Numbered from the stretch's first letter, positions 1 through 6,317 are shown. The stretch: 10,542 nucleotides of DNA from an uncultured Eubacteriales bacterium (GCA_902803675.1 CADCQZ010000202.1:1-10542), one strand, 5' to 3'. Program-made: numbers and translations. The notes: generated from the letters alone by a model not told the origin.

Positions 1-527
1 GCCTGCAGGGTCCTGGAGCCGGCGATGCCGTCCACCGTCAGGCCGTACTGGTTCTGGAACCGCTTGACGGCGTTCTCCGTGTTCACGCCGAAATCGCCGT
101 CCACATCGCCCTTATAGAAGCCCAGAGAACGCAGCTTGCGCTGCAGATCCCTGACCGCGTCCCCGTTGACGCCCTTCTTGAGCACGGAGGGGGTGGGGGT
201 GTAGGTGGGGGCTGAAGAGGGTACGGGCGTGGGCGTCCGCGGGATCGGGGTGACGGACTGGATCACGTTCGTGCTGATCAGGATGGGCGTGCTGGTGGAA
301 ATGGTGATGATGCCCGGTTCCGGGGTCGCGTCCTCTCCGATCAATGCGGGAGAATCCGTGACCACCGCTTCCGTGCTCACGGCGACGGAGGCGGACGGGT
401 ATTCCGGGTACAGGTTGCTGTCGCTGCTCTCGATGGTGGGCGTGGAAGCATAACATCCGCCCAGTACGATCAGGCACAGCGCCATCAGCACGAGCAGGAG
501 CGTTTTGCTGCGATCGAAATTGTTCAT
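1..527 (-). CDS. Lipoprotein with peptidoglycan-binding domain (3' part beyond window)
   Basis: Reading leftward from 527, an open frame of 175 codons runs off the window edge, so the C-terminus is missing. The N-terminus (MNNFDRSK) is followed by a hydrophobic stretch at residues 9-22 and a lipobox LGGC with the lipidated Cys at 25, so the protein is probably anchored to the outer face of the membrane. Residues 26-115 are a low-complexity linker rich in Pro, Thr, Ser and Val (for example TPIPRTPTPVPSS), typical of wall-spanning spacers. From about 116 a PG_binding_1-type repeat begins: LKKGVNGDAVRDLQRKLRSL, then GFYKGDVDGDFG, AVKRFQ and DGIAG. What follows is unknown; such domains often carry a hydrolase. 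An in-frame ATG at 533 lies only 2 nt from the SD AAGGA, whereas the ATG at 527 has 8 nt, so I chose 527. A 76-nt gap separates it from the HAD gene upstream; cotranscription is possible. Confidence 0.85.
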   Translation of the reverse strand, partial: MNNFDRSKTLLLVLMALCLIVLGGCYASTPTIESSDSNLYPEYPSASVAVSTEAVVTDSPALIGEDATPEPGIITISTSTPILISTNVIQSVTPIPRTPTPVPSSAPTYTPTPSVLKKGVNGDAVRDLQRKLRSLGFYKGDVDGDFGVNTENAVKRFQNQYGLTVDGIAGSRTLQ

Positions 528-603
528 TGTCATCTTCCTTCCGGATGGTGGTGATATCCCTCCGATAAATAAACGAGGGTCGGGTGCTTTTTGTTCCCCC
601 GGT

Positions 604-1224
604 TCAGTCGTAATAGGCGGCGAAGTCGTTCCACACTTTGAAGCCGAAGCTCCGGGCGGCGCTGGTATTGTCCGTCAGGTCATCCACGAACAGGCTGGTC
701 TCGGGCTTAAGACCGTAACGGTCACACAGGATGTCGAAGATCCTTTTGTCCGGTTTGCATACCTTTTCGTCGGAGGAGATCACCCTGCCGTCGAAGATCT
801 CAAACACCGGGAACATGGCCAGGGCCTCATCCGCCTGGGGCTGGGGATAGTTGCTCAGCACGAACAAGCGCTTGCCGGACGCCTTCAGATCCCTCAGACA
901 GTCCATCAGAGGCATGGGCTGAAGGGTCTCCTTGAAATGATCGACAGCCTGCATGATGACACCGGCCTGTTCGGGACAGCCGGCTTCCACGGCGATGTTC
1001 ATCGCCACGGTCTCCTGGGGCAGATCGCCCACATCGAAGCACATCCAGTACCAGCGGTGATCCTTCACGAACAGCGCGTGGAACAGCGTTTCGCGGACTT
1101 CCTCCGGGAAATACTTCTCGGCGATCCGCACTTTGCTCCACTCCAGCAATGTGTTGCCTACGTCAAACACCACGGCTTCGCACCCTTCGCACCGGCGCAT
1201 CAGCTCGTCATACAGTCTGCTCAT
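604..1224 (-). CDS. HAD-superfamily hydrolase (YihX-like, subfamily IA)
   Basis: This 206-residue protein has all four HAD motifs. Motif I is VVFDVGNTL with the nucleophile Asp21; motif II is FVLSNYP with Ser124; motif III has Lys157 in VCKPDKRIF; motif IV is LFVDDLTDN with Asp181 and Asp182. A helical cap lies between motifs I and II (about 30-110), as in subfamily IA. The usual second Asp of motif I (DxD) is replaced by Gly23, the DxGN variant also found in E. coli YihX, an alpha-glucose-1-phosphate phosphatase. A cytosolic sugar-phosphate or nucleotide phosphatase is therefore a reasonable guess, but the substrate cannot be read from the sequence. An AAGGG lies 8 nt before the ATG. It sits between the pyroglutamyl-peptidase and lipoprotein genes on the same strand, and a possible promoter lies just upstream. 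Confidence 0.88.
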   Translation of the reverse strand: MSRLYDELMRRCEGCEAVVFDVGNTLLEWSKVRIAEKYFPEEVRETLFHALFVKDHRWYWMCFDVGDLPQETVAMNIAVEAGCPEQAGVIMQAVDHFKETLQPMPLMDCLRDLKASGKRLFVLSNYPQPQADEALAMFPVFEIFDGRVISSDEKVCKPDKRIFDILCDRYGLKPETSLFVDDLTDNTSAARSFGFKVWNDFAAYYD

Positions 1225-1270
1225 GCCTTCATCCCTTCACAGCCGCTGCCGTAACTTTCTACATTTATAT

Positions 1271-1299
1271 AGGATATCACAATGTCTTTGATTTTTCAA
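1271..1299 (-). promoter_or_regulatory. Possible promoter of the HAD gene
   Basis: On the minus strand TTGAAA (1299-1294) and TATCCT (1276-1271) are separated by 17 nt. The -35 matches five of six consensus positions but the -10 only four. It lies in the gap between pyroglutamyl peptidase and the HAD gene, about 47 nt before the HAD ATG. This is a consensus match only. Confidence 0.35.
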
Positions 1300-1308
1300 G
1301 CCGATCGT

Positions 1309-1932
1309 CTATTTTGGGCGGGAAAGCGCGGCGGTCTCAAGAATGATGCCGAGGGCCCTGGTGATCAGACGCGCGTCCATGCTGGGCGCGCCGGGATGGG
1401 CCGCGGCCTGCTCGGGCAGATAGGGCACGTGCACGAATCCGCCGGCGGCGGTGCCGCCGCGCTCCTTCAGACGGTACATCAGGTGGTACATCACGTTATT
1501 GCACACGTATGTGCCCGCGCTCAGGGACAGGGCCGCCGGGATGCCGGCACGCCTGAGAGCGTCGCGGATCTTTTTAAGGGGCAGCGTGGCGAACAGGCCG
1601 TCCGGCCCGCCGGGGATCACCTTTTCGTCCGTGGGGATCACGCCCGCGTTGTCCGGAACGGAGGCGTCCCTCAGATTGACGGCCACTCTCTCCAGGCGTA
1701 TCCTGTCGGCTCCGCCGGCCTGGCCCACACACAAGGCGATCGCCGGATCATACCTTCGCAGCGCTTCATCCAGCACCTCCGTCGAGCGGATGAATTCTGT
1801 GGGCAGAAGGACTTTACAGACGCGCATGGAACCGATATAATCTTGCAGGCCGCAGACGGCGGTCCAGGCCGGATTGACCTTTTCGCCGCCGAAGGGCTCA
1901 AAACCCGTGACCAGGATATTGTTTTCGTTCAT
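1309..1932 (-). CDS. pcp: Pyroglutamyl-peptidase I (pyrrolidone-carboxylate peptidase)
   Basis: This cytosolic cysteine peptidase (family C15) removes N-terminal pyroglutamate from peptides. The 207-residue protein begins with the family signature LVTGFEPFGG...NPA at residues 7-22. The catalytic triad is complete and falls at the positions usual for bacterial Pcp: Glu81 in IRLERVAVN, Cys144 in SAGTYVCNN and His168 in GGFVHVPY. The GQAGG loop at 70-74 is also present. The length is close to the usual 210-215. The start has a GGAGG with 6 nt spacing and a good promoter upstream. The gene is divergent from the L,D-transpeptidase. No hairpin-plus-T terminator is visible after its stop, so readthrough into the HAD gene is possible. 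Confidence 0.96.
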   Translation of the reverse strand: MNENNILVTGFEPFGGEKVNPAWTAVCGLQDYIGSMRVCKVLLPTEFIRSTEVLDEALRRYDPAIALCVGQAGGADRIRLERVAVNLRDASVPDNAGVIPTDEKVIPGGPDGLFATLPLKKIRDALRRAGIPAALSLSAGTYVCNNVMYHLMYRLKERGGTAAGGFVHVPYLPEQAAAHPGAPSMDARLITRALGIILETAALSRPK

Positions 1933-1971
1933 GATCCGCCTCCGCGCGGGGCATCGACGCCCCCGACTGAA

Positions 1972-1999
1972 GATATAGCGCGGACGGATGATTTGTCAA
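1972..1999 (-). promoter_or_regulatory. Promoter of pcp
   Basis: On the minus strand a perfect TTGACA (1999-1994) and TATATC (1977-1972) are separated by 16 nt. The expected transcript start is near 1965, giving a leader of about 30 nt. That leader can form a small hairpin (GGGGC, 6-nt loop, GCCCC) just upstream of the SD. No equally good promoter facing the L,D-transpeptidase was found in this 81-nt divergent gap. Confidence 0.6.
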
Positions 2000-2013
2000 G
2001 TCAGGAGTGTAAA

Positions 2014-3039
2014 ATGCGTTCGATCAAGATCTTTTTGTCCCTTTGCCTGATCGTCATGATGCTGATCCCGTCCGCCCTGGCCCTGGAGCCCAGCCCCGGG
2101 GAAGGCGCGTATGACGGCACTTACTGGACCACGCCCATGGATATAAGGGATGAGGAAGCGGTCTGGAACATGCTGATGAGCCCCATGACGGTGGTCAGGG
2201 GGGATGCCATGGACCAGGTGCTCCTCCTGTCCGCTCCCAACGCGGACAGCGCGCCGGTGGGGGAAGTCACCTGCGCCACCCAGGGCGTGCATGTCCTGGA
2301 GCGGACCGGGGACGGCTGGGTGAAAGTCGAGGCCTACTCATCCTCTTTTTTCAACAGCAGGACCAAACAGTGGAACGCCCTGGTGCAGGGCTATATCCAG
2401 GAGTCCCAGCTGACCGAGGTCGCCCCCGCGGACCATATGGGTCTGGTGGTGGACAAGCTCACCCAGAGGCTGTACGTGTTCATGGACGGCCGTCTTTACT
2501 CCACCCTTCGCGTGTCCACCGGCTTGCCCAACGAGCGTCAGCCCTATAACGAGACCCGCAGCGGCGAGTTTTTCCTGGTGAGCAAGGTGGGGGATTTCAA
2601 GTCGGACAACATGACCTGCGAGATGGCCCTGCGCTTCAACAGCGGCGATCTTCTCCACCAGGTGCCCTATATCGGGTCCAGCAAGGACTACGATATCTGC
2701 GAGAGCAAGCTCGGCACCCGGGCCAGCCACGGCTGCATCCGTGTGCAGCGTAAACGCACGCCCGAAGGCGTCAACATGAAATGGATCTGGGAGCACTATA
2801 AAAAGAACACCAGGCTGGTCATCTGGGAGGATGTCGAAGAACGCACGACTGAGACCACGCCGCAGGATACCGTCGTTTACTATAATCCCAAGGGCGGTAA
2901 GAATTACCATCTCAAGGATTTCTGCTACGGTGTCAAAAAAGACTATCTGCCCCTGAAACAGCTCACCTACGCGGAACTGTTCACGGATAAGTACAAAAAG
3001 CTGACGCCCTGCCCCTACTGCAACCCGCCGGAGAAGTGA
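2014..3039 (+). CDS. Secreted L,D-transpeptidase (YkuD) with SH3-like and C-terminal Cys-rich domains
   Basis: This 341-residue protein cross-links or trims peptidoglycan outside the membrane. Residues 1-23 are a signal peptide (MRSIKIFLSL, hydrophobic core, SALA) with likely cleavage after Ala23. About 55-137 resembles a bacterial SH3 domain. About 141-272 is the YkuD catalytic domain: LVVDKLTQRLYVF at the start, His215, and the active-site motif SHGCIR with Cys241 and Arg243. After a Thr-rich linker (278-285), residues 288-336 form a small domain with YYNPKGGKNYH, Cys304 and CPYC (Cys333, Cys336); with His299 it may bind metal or form disulfides. The open frame extends far upstream, but an AGGAG 6 nt before the ATG and the signal peptide fix the start. 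It stands alone: the genes to its left are divergent, and a new promoter follows. No clear terminator is visible after it. Confidence 0.93.
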   Translation: MRSIKIFLSLCLIVMMLIPSALALEPSPGEGAYDGTYWTTPMDIRDEEAVWNMLMSPMTVVRGDAMDQVLLLSAPNADSAPVGEVTCATQGVHVLERTGDGWVKVEAYSSSFFNSRTKQWNALVQGYIQESQLTEVAPADHMGLVVDKLTQRLYVFMDGRLYSTLRVSTGLPNERQPYNETRSGEFFLVSKVGDFKSDNMTCEMALRFNSGDLLHQVPYIGSSKDYDICESKLGTRASHGCIRVQRKRTPEGVNMKWIWEHYKKNTRLVIWEDVEERTTETTPQDTVVYYNPKGGKNYHLKDFCYGVKKDYLPLKQLTYAELFTDKYKKLTPCPYCNPPEK

Positions 3040-3089
3040 CTTCCGGCCGCGGATTGTATTCCTTTTGCATTCTTTTTTTCCAAAACGCC

Positions 3090-3118
3090 TTGAAATATCG
3101 CTGATTTATCATTATAAT
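3090..3118 (+). promoter_or_regulatory. Promoter of the adk-rplQ operon
   Basis: TTGAAA (3090-3095) and a perfect TATAAT (3113-3118) are separated by 17 nt, a near-consensus sigma-A-type promoter. The predicted start is near 3125, giving a leader of about 41 nt before adk. It is the only strong promoter seen upstream of the nine-gene block. Confidence 0.82.
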
Positions 3119-3130
3119 GCAAAAGCATTA
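3115..3130 (+). repeat. Inverted repeat overlapping the -10 box and start site
   Basis: TAATGC (3115-3120), AAAA, GCATTA (3125-3130) is a perfect 6-bp inverted repeat. Its left arm shares four bases with the TATAAT box, and its right arm covers the expected transcription start. That position would suit an operator for a repressor. Chance occurrence in an AT-rich stretch is possible. Confidence 0.5.
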
Positions 3131-3136
3131 CTCTAT

Positions 3137-3149
3137 CCTGCTCGGCAGG
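3137..3149 (+). other. Small hairpin in the adk leader
   Basis: CCTGC (3137-3141), TCG, GCAGG (3145-3149) would form a 5-bp stem in the short 5' untranslated region, ending 3 nt before the SD AAGGA (3153-3157). No T-run follows, so it is not a terminator. It may only stabilise the transcript end. Confidence 0.35.
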
Positions 3150-3165
3150 GGAAAGGACTGATCGC

Positions 3166-3795
3166 ATGAATCTTATTTTTTTAGGCCCTCCCGGGGCAGG
3201 AAAAGGCACCCACGCCCAGCGGCTGATGGATGAGATGAACATCCCTCAGATCTCCACCGGAGAGATCCTGCGCAAAGCCATGCGCGAAGGTACGCCCACC
3301 GGGCTGAAGGCCAAGGCCTTCATCGAGAGCGGTGCGCTGGTGCCCGATGAAGTGGTCATCGCCATCGTGGAGGAGAGGCTCCGCGAGGATGACTGCGCGG
3401 GCGGCTATATCCTGGACGGCTTCCCCCGCACGGTGGCTCAGGCCGAGGCGCTGGCGAAGTTCGCCTCCATCGACGCCGTGATCAACTTCGTGCTGCCCAA
3501 TGAGGAGATCATCAAGCGCCTGTCCGGGCGCAGGGTGTGCCCCGCCTGCGGCAACACCTACCACGTCTCCGCGCTCAACGGTTCCACCGTGTGCGAAAAG
3601 TGCGGCGCCGAGCTCATCCAGCGCAAGGATGACCTGCCCGAGACCGTCGCCAACCGCCTGGACGTCTACCAGAAGCAGACCGAGCCGCTGATCAGCTACT
3701 ACACCGGCAAGGGCCTGGTCAGGGACGTGCCCTGTCAGGGGCACACCGTGGACGAAAACCACGCTCTGGTCCGCGCCGCGCTGGGCCTTGAATGA
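3166..3795 (+). CDS. adk: Adenylate kinase, zinc-lid type
   Basis: This cytosolic enzyme interconverts ATP plus AMP and two ADP. The 209-residue sequence has the P-loop GPPGAGKGT (7-15), the AMP-binding STGE (30-33) and GFPRT (85-89), and the RKDD segment (153-156). The lid carries Cys125, Cys128, Cys143 and Cys146 in two CxxC pairs, the structural-zinc form common in Gram-positive bacteria. It is a few residues shorter than the usual 214-217, mainly at the C-terminus. AAGGA lies 8 nt before the ATG. It is the first gene of the operon, and the next gene begins 22 nt later. In most Firmicutes secY precedes adk and map follows it; neither is present here. Confidence 0.97.
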   Translation: MNLIFLGPPGAGKGTHAQRLMDEMNIPQISTGEILRKAMREGTPTGLKAKAFIESGALVPDEVVIAIVEERLREDDCAGGYILDGFPRTVAQAEALAKFASIDAVINFVLPNEEIIKRLSGRRVCPACGNTYHVSALNGSTVCEKCGAELIQRKDDLPETVANRLDVYQKQTEPLISYYTGKGLVRDVPCQGHTVDENHALVRAALGLE

Positions 3796-3817
3796 TTTTT
3801 TTGGCCCCGGAGGCAGA

Positions 3818-4129
3818 ATGAAGCCGGAAATCGTACCTGGAAGGGTTGTTTTTTCAAAAAAAGGGCGTGACAAAGGCAGATACTTTGTGGTATTATTATC
3901 TTTGGACGCCGATTTTGTCATGGTCAGCGACGGCGATACCCGCAAGCTCGACCGGATGAAGAAAAAGCGCCGCAAACATTTATGCCCGCAGCCGGCGGAA
4001 TTCCCCGCCATCGCGGCGGATTACGCAGCCGGAACGGCGCAGGACGCGCAGATCCGAAAGGCGCTTGCCCCGTTCAAAAAGGGCGCGCAGGAAAGCAGTT
4101 TAGGGAGGGATCAGTCTGTCCAAGGATGA
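3818..4129 (+). CDS. KOW-domain RNA-binding protein (L14E/L6E/L27E-like)
   Basis: This is a 103-residue basic protein. Residues 6-45 form a KOW-type segment: [20 protein letters not shown] followed by a second strand ([15 protein letters not shown]). A very basic patch MKKKRRKH follows at 47-54, then a tail containing DAQIRKAL (76-83). Proteins of this kind, annotated as KOW-domain RNA-binding or L14E-like proteins, commonly sit just before infA in Clostridia; binding to RNA or the ribosome is inferred and the precise role is not known to me. I start it at the ATG at 3818, with GGAGG 4 nt upstream, rather than an in-frame TTG inside adk. Its last 14 nt overlap the proposed infA start, suggesting translational coupling. 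Confidence 0.85.
   Translation: MKPEIVPGRVVFSKKGRDKGRYFVVLLSLDADFVMVSDGDTRKLDRMKKKRRKHLCPQPAEFPAIAADYAAGTAQDAQIRKALAPFKKGAQESSLGRDQSVQG
4104..4118 (+). promoter_or_regulatory. infA ribosome binding site and CTG start
   Basis: GGAGG (4104-4108) lies 7 nt before CTG (4116-4118), which begins the conserved IF1 N-terminus (codons for S-K-D-D-V-I-E follow). An in-frame TAG at 4101-4103 closes the frame just upstream. The only other codons after that stop are GGA, GGG, ATC and AGT, so no ATG, GTG or TTG can serve. The next possible start, GTG at 4131, is 22 nt from the SD. Confidence 0.75.
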
Positions 4130-4337
4130 TGTGATCGAAATGGAAGGCAAGGTAGTGGAAGCGCTGCCCAACGCGATGTTCCAGGTGGAGCTCAACAACG
4201 GCCACCGGATCATGGCGCATATCAGCGGCAAGATGCGTATGAACTTCATCCGCATTTATCCGGGCGACCGGGTAAAGATCGAGCTTTCACCCTATGATCT
4301 GACCCGCGGGCGCATCACATGGCGCTCTAAGAACTAA
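4116..4337 (+). CDS. infA: Translation initiation factor IF-1, with likely CTG start
   Basis: IF1 binds the A site of the 30S subunit during initiation and works with IF2 and IF3. Started at CTG 4116, the protein has 73 residues, against 72 in most bacteria, and is an OB-fold protein throughout: [10 protein letters not shown], then [49 protein letters not shown] and TWR. Starting at the GTG at 4131 would remove five residues (Met-Ser-Lys-Asp-Asp) that are conserved in the family and would leave no usable SD. The gene overlaps the KOW gene by 14 nt. CTG is a weak start, so expression may be set low or be sensitive to initiation-factor levels. A base error at 4116 is the simplest alternative. 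Confidence 0.93.
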   Translation: MSKDDVIEMEGKVVEALPNAMFQVELNNGHRIMAHISGKMRMNFIRIYPGDRVKIELSPYDLTRGRITWRSKN

Positions 4338-4365
4338 GATCCGGCTCACAAGGCCTGACCTGATA

Positions 4366-4395
4366 CCGGGAGGGGACTGACCCGCCCCGCCCCGG
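4366..4395 (+). other. GC-rich hairpin between infA and rpmJ
   Basis: CCGGG (4366-4370) pairs with CCCGG (4391-4395), and GGGG (4372-4375) with CCCC (4385-4388), leaving a 1x2 internal loop and a 9-nt terminal loop. The 101-nt gap from 4338 to 4438 holds little else except the rpmJ SD (AAAGGAG, 4423-4429). No T-run follows, so this is not an intrinsic terminator; it could slow polymerase, protect RNA from decay or bind a protein. Confidence 0.4.
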
Positions 4396-4438
4396 CCCTG
4401 AAAAGGGATGAAAGAGTTTCGTAAAGGAGTTGAAAAAA

Positions 4439-4552
4439 GTGAAAGTACGTCCGTCTGTCAAGCCCATTTGCGAAAAGTGCAAGGTGATCAAGCGCAAAGG
4501 CCGCGTCATGGTGATTTGCGAGAATCCCAAGCATAAGCAGCGTCAGGGCTGA
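4439..4552 (+). CDS. rpmJ: 50S ribosomal protein L36 (zinc-binding form)
   Basis: A 37-residue protein, [14 protein letters not shown] followed by [20 protein letters not shown], is unmistakable L36. The zinc ligands Cys11, Cys14, Cys27 and His32 are all present, so this is the C+ form. L36 is a small late-assembling protein of the large subunit. It starts at GTG, with AAAGGAG 9 nt upstream; an in-frame TTG at 4430 directly abuts the SD and is unlikely. The 101-nt gap before it and the 249-nt gap after it are unusually long for this operon. Confidence 0.97.
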   Translation: MKVRPSVKPICEKCKVIKRKGRVMVICENPKHKQRQG

Positions 4553-4608
4553 GGTATCCGCCCTTATCGGGGCAAGAGCAAAGTTATGACCGTCTTCATG
4601 GGCGGCTG

Positions 4609-4627
4609 CCCAAGGCTCCCCCTTGGG
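4609..4627 (+). other. Hairpin in the rpsM leader (first)
   Basis: CCCAAGG (4609-4615), loop CTCCC, CCTTGGG (4621-4627) is a perfect 7-bp stem. It is not followed by a T-run. Confidence 0.6.
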
Positions 4628-4664
4628 ACCGTGGAGGCTGTTATATAGAGTGATCAAATGTTGG

Positions 4665-4684
4665 ACCCGCCTAAAGAGGCGGGT
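4665..4684 (+). other. Hairpin in the rpsM leader (second)
   Basis: ACCCGCCT (4665-4672), loop AAAG, AGGCGGGT (4677-4684) is a perfect 8-bp, GC-rich stem. No T-run follows, so it is not a terminator. It is the most stable simple hairpin in the rpsM leader. Confidence 0.65.
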
Positions 4685-4801
4685 ATGGGCGTGTGTATGG
4701 TTGAACCGCGCCCGAAACGGAATGCCGGCGTGAACAGGGTGTTTTCTACGCCACCCCCGAAGCTCCATGGCATCCGCAATTGTATGGAGGTGTACCGATC
4801 C

Positions 4802-5170
4802 ATGGCACGTATAGCGGGCGTTGATTTGCCCAGAGAAAAACGCGTTGAAGCTGGCCTCAGGTATATCTATGGTATTGGGCCTGCGGTTTCCAAGCAGATC
4901 CTGGCCGAGACCGGCGTTGACCCTGACACGCGGGTCAAAGATCTCAATGAGAACGAGATCAGCAAACTGCGTGAGTATATCGAACATCACCTGAAGGTGG
5001 AAGGCGACCTGCGCAGGGAAGTGTCCCTGAACATCAAGCGCCTGGTGGAGATCGGCTGCTACCGCGGTGTGCGTCACCGCAGGAATCTGCCTGTCCGCGG
5101 CCAGAACACCAAGAATAACGCCAGGACCCGCAAGGGCCCCAAGCGCACTCAGGCCAACAAAAAGAAGTAA
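4802..5170 (+). CDS. rpsM: 30S ribosomal protein S13
   Basis: This 122-residue protein begins [14 protein letters not shown] and contains YIYGIG (22-27), the helix-two-turns-helix region and the C-terminal [11 protein letters not shown]...ARTRKGPKR tail that contacts tRNA in the P site; all are standard S13. S13 sits in the 30S head and bridges to the large subunit. The frame is open for 48 codons upstream, but the family's fixed MARIAG start and the GGAGG 11 nt before the ATG (GGAGGTG, 9 nt) set the start at 4802. It opens the S13-S11-S4-RpoA-L17 run that corresponds to the alpha operon, behind a long structured leader. Confidence 0.97.
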   Translation: MARIAGVDLPREKRVEAGLRYIYGIGPAVSKQILAETGVDPDTRVKDLNENEISKLREYIEHHLKVEGDLRREVSLNIKRLVEIGCYRGVRHRRNLPVRGQNTKNNARTRKGPKRTQANKKK

Positions 5171-5204
5171 TTGACGCGGCCTGACCATAGGTCGTAATCT
5201 AACA

Positions 5205-5219
5205 CCCCATTGAGGGGTT
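5205..5219 (+). other. Small hairpin before the rpsK SD
   Basis: In the 62-nt gap between rpsM and rpsK, ACCCC, loop ATTGA, GGGGT forms a 5-bp stem just before the SD GGAGG (5221-5225). A smaller GACC-ATA-GGTC inverted repeat lies upstream near 5182. Neither is a terminator. Confidence 0.3.
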
Positions 5220-5232
5220 CGGAGGGATTATC

Positions 5233-5634
5233 ATGGCACCCAAGAAGACTCTTAAAAAGGTTAGCCGCAAGCGCCGTGAGAAAAAGCTCGTGGAGCACGG
5301 CGTAGCGCATATTCGCTCCTCTTTTAACAACACCATCGTGACGATCACCGACGTGAACGGGAACGCCCTGTCCTGGGCCAGCGCCGGCGGAATGGGTTTC
5401 CGCGGCAACAAGAAGTCCACCCCCTTCGCCGCTCAGATGGCGGCCGAAGCCGCGGCCAAGGCTTCTCTGGAGTTTGGCCTGCGTTCCGTGGACGTACTGG
5501 TGAAGGGCCCCGGTTCCGGCCGTGAAGCCGCCATCCGCGCTTTGCAGACCGCCGGTCTGGACGTGACCATGATCAAGGATGTCACGCCCATTCCCCACAA
5601 TGGCTGCCGGCCGCCCAAGCGCCGTCGTGTATAA
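5233..5634 (+). CDS. rpsK: 30S ribosomal protein S11
   Basis: This 133-residue protein forms part of the 30S platform with S6, S18 and S21 and lies near the mRNA exit. The basic N-terminal arm ([15 protein letters not shown]) is followed by [15 protein letters not shown] (26-40), [42 protein letters not shown] and the invariant C-terminal [18 protein letters not shown]. Length and motifs are entirely typical. GGAGG lies 7 nt before the ATG. The S4 gene follows after 20 nt. Confidence 0.97.
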   Translation: MAPKKTLKKVSRKRREKKLVEHGVAHIRSSFNNTIVTITDVNGNALSWASAGGMGFRGNKKSTPFAAQMAAEAAAKASLEFGLRSVDVLVKGPGSGREAAIRALQTAGLDVTMIKDVTPIPHNGCRPPKRRRV

Positions 5635-5654
5635 TATAAGGAGGGTCGAGATCA

Positions 5655-6254
5655 ATGGCTATCAATAAGCAGCCGGTCGCCAAGAAGTGCCGCACTTACG
5701 GGATCTCCCCTGCGGTCATGGGCTATGGCAAGAAAACCACTACCAACAGGAACCCCGGCGGGAACCGCCGCCGCAAGGTCTCCGAATATGGCTCCCAGTT
5801 ACAGGAAAAGCAGAAGGTCAAGTTCGTCTACGGTGTTCTGGAGAAGCAGTTCCGGATGTATTTCGAGCGCGCCCAGAAGCTGGAAGGCACCACCGGTGAG
5901 AACATGCTCCGTCTGCTCGAACAGCGCCTTGACAACGTGGTCTATCGTCTGGGCCTGGCCCGCACCCGCCGTCAGGCGAGGCAGTTCGTGGTCCACGGAC
6001 ACATCCGTGTCAACGGCAAAAAGGTGGACATCCCCTCCTACAGTGTCAGCGTCGGCGACGTGATCACGCTCCGTCAGCGCAGCACCGAGATGGAGATGTT
6101 CAAGGCCCTGCGGGAAGGCACCAACTCCGTGCTGCCCAAGTGGCTCACTTTTGACGCTCAGAACCTGACCGGTACCGTTACGGCTCTGCCCGGCCGCGAG
6201 GATATCGACCTGCAGGTGCAGGAGAACATGATCGTTGAATTCTACTCCCGTTAA
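5655..6254 (+). CDS. rpsD: 30S ribosomal protein S4 (zinc-free form)
   Basis: S4 nucleates assembly of the 30S body by binding 16S rRNA and, in several bacteria, represses its own operon. The 199-residue protein has [19 protein letters not shown] (39-57), [12 protein letters not shown] and an S4 RNA-binding domain at about 89-150 ([46 protein letters not shown]). The N-terminal 30 residues have a single Cys (12) and no zinc knuckle, and the protein is somewhat shorter than the roughly 205-residue zinc form; I have seen this type in Clostridia. GGAGG lies 10 nt before the ATG. In Bacillus rpsD stands alone with its own leader, whereas here it is embedded in the alpha operon, as in E. coli. Confidence 0.97.
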   Translation: MAINKQPVAKKCRTYGISPAVMGYGKKTTTNRNPGGNRRRKVSEYGSQLQEKQKVKFVYGVLEKQFRMYFERAQKLEGTTGENMLRLLEQRLDNVVYRLGLARTRRQARQFVVHGHIRVNGKKVDIPSYSVSVGDVITLRQRSTEMEMFKALREGTNSVLPKWLTFDAQNLTGTVTALPGREDIDLQVQENMIVEFYSR

Positions 6255-6317
6255 TGATTCCTTTTACGATCCGTACCTGACGTTTGCTTAAGGAGTCCGA
6301 TAGGAGGAGGAAATACA

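Larger units (their letters stand above)
4553..4801 (+). promoter_or_regulatory. Long structured leader before rpsM, candidate ribosomal-protein-responsive element
   Basis: This is the longest gene-free stretch inside the operon. It holds two strong hairpins (4609-4627 and 4665-4684) and a pair of complementary segments, CTCCAT (4763-4768) and ATGGAG (4784-4789). The second segment contains most of the rpsM SD (GGAGG, 4786-4790), so pairing would hide the ribosome binding site. In E. coli the leader at the same place, before rpsM, forms a pseudoknot that S4 binds to repress the alpha operon, and here rpsD (S4) is also in the operon. No sequence match to that element is claimed. TATA-like bases at 4642-4649 lack a well-spaced -35, so an internal promoter is only a weak possibility. 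Confidence 0.45.

Noticed and set aside
205..453. Plus-strand ORF at the left end
   Set aside because: It is antisense to the lipoprotein linker; low-complexity Thr/Pro codons leave the other frames open.
531..533. First ATG of the lipoprotein frame as start
   Set aside because: It is only 2 nt from the SD; the ATG at 525-527 has 8 nt.
1282..2013. In-frame upstream extension of the L,D-transpeptidase (244 residues)
   Set aside because: It is antisense to pcp, and the real start at 2014 has an AGGAG and begins a clean signal peptide.
3040..3089. Terminator for the L,D-transpeptidase
   Set aside because: T-runs are present (near 3070-3079), but no convincing stem precedes them.
4623..4649. 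Internal promoter before rpsM (TTGGGA ... TATAGA)
   Set aside because: Spacing is only 13-15 nt and the -35 lies inside a hairpin arm; too weak to list.
4658..4801. 48-residue N-terminal extension of S13
   Set aside because: The frame is open, but S13 always begins near MARIAG, the SD is at 4786-4790, and no SD serves the ATG at 4658.
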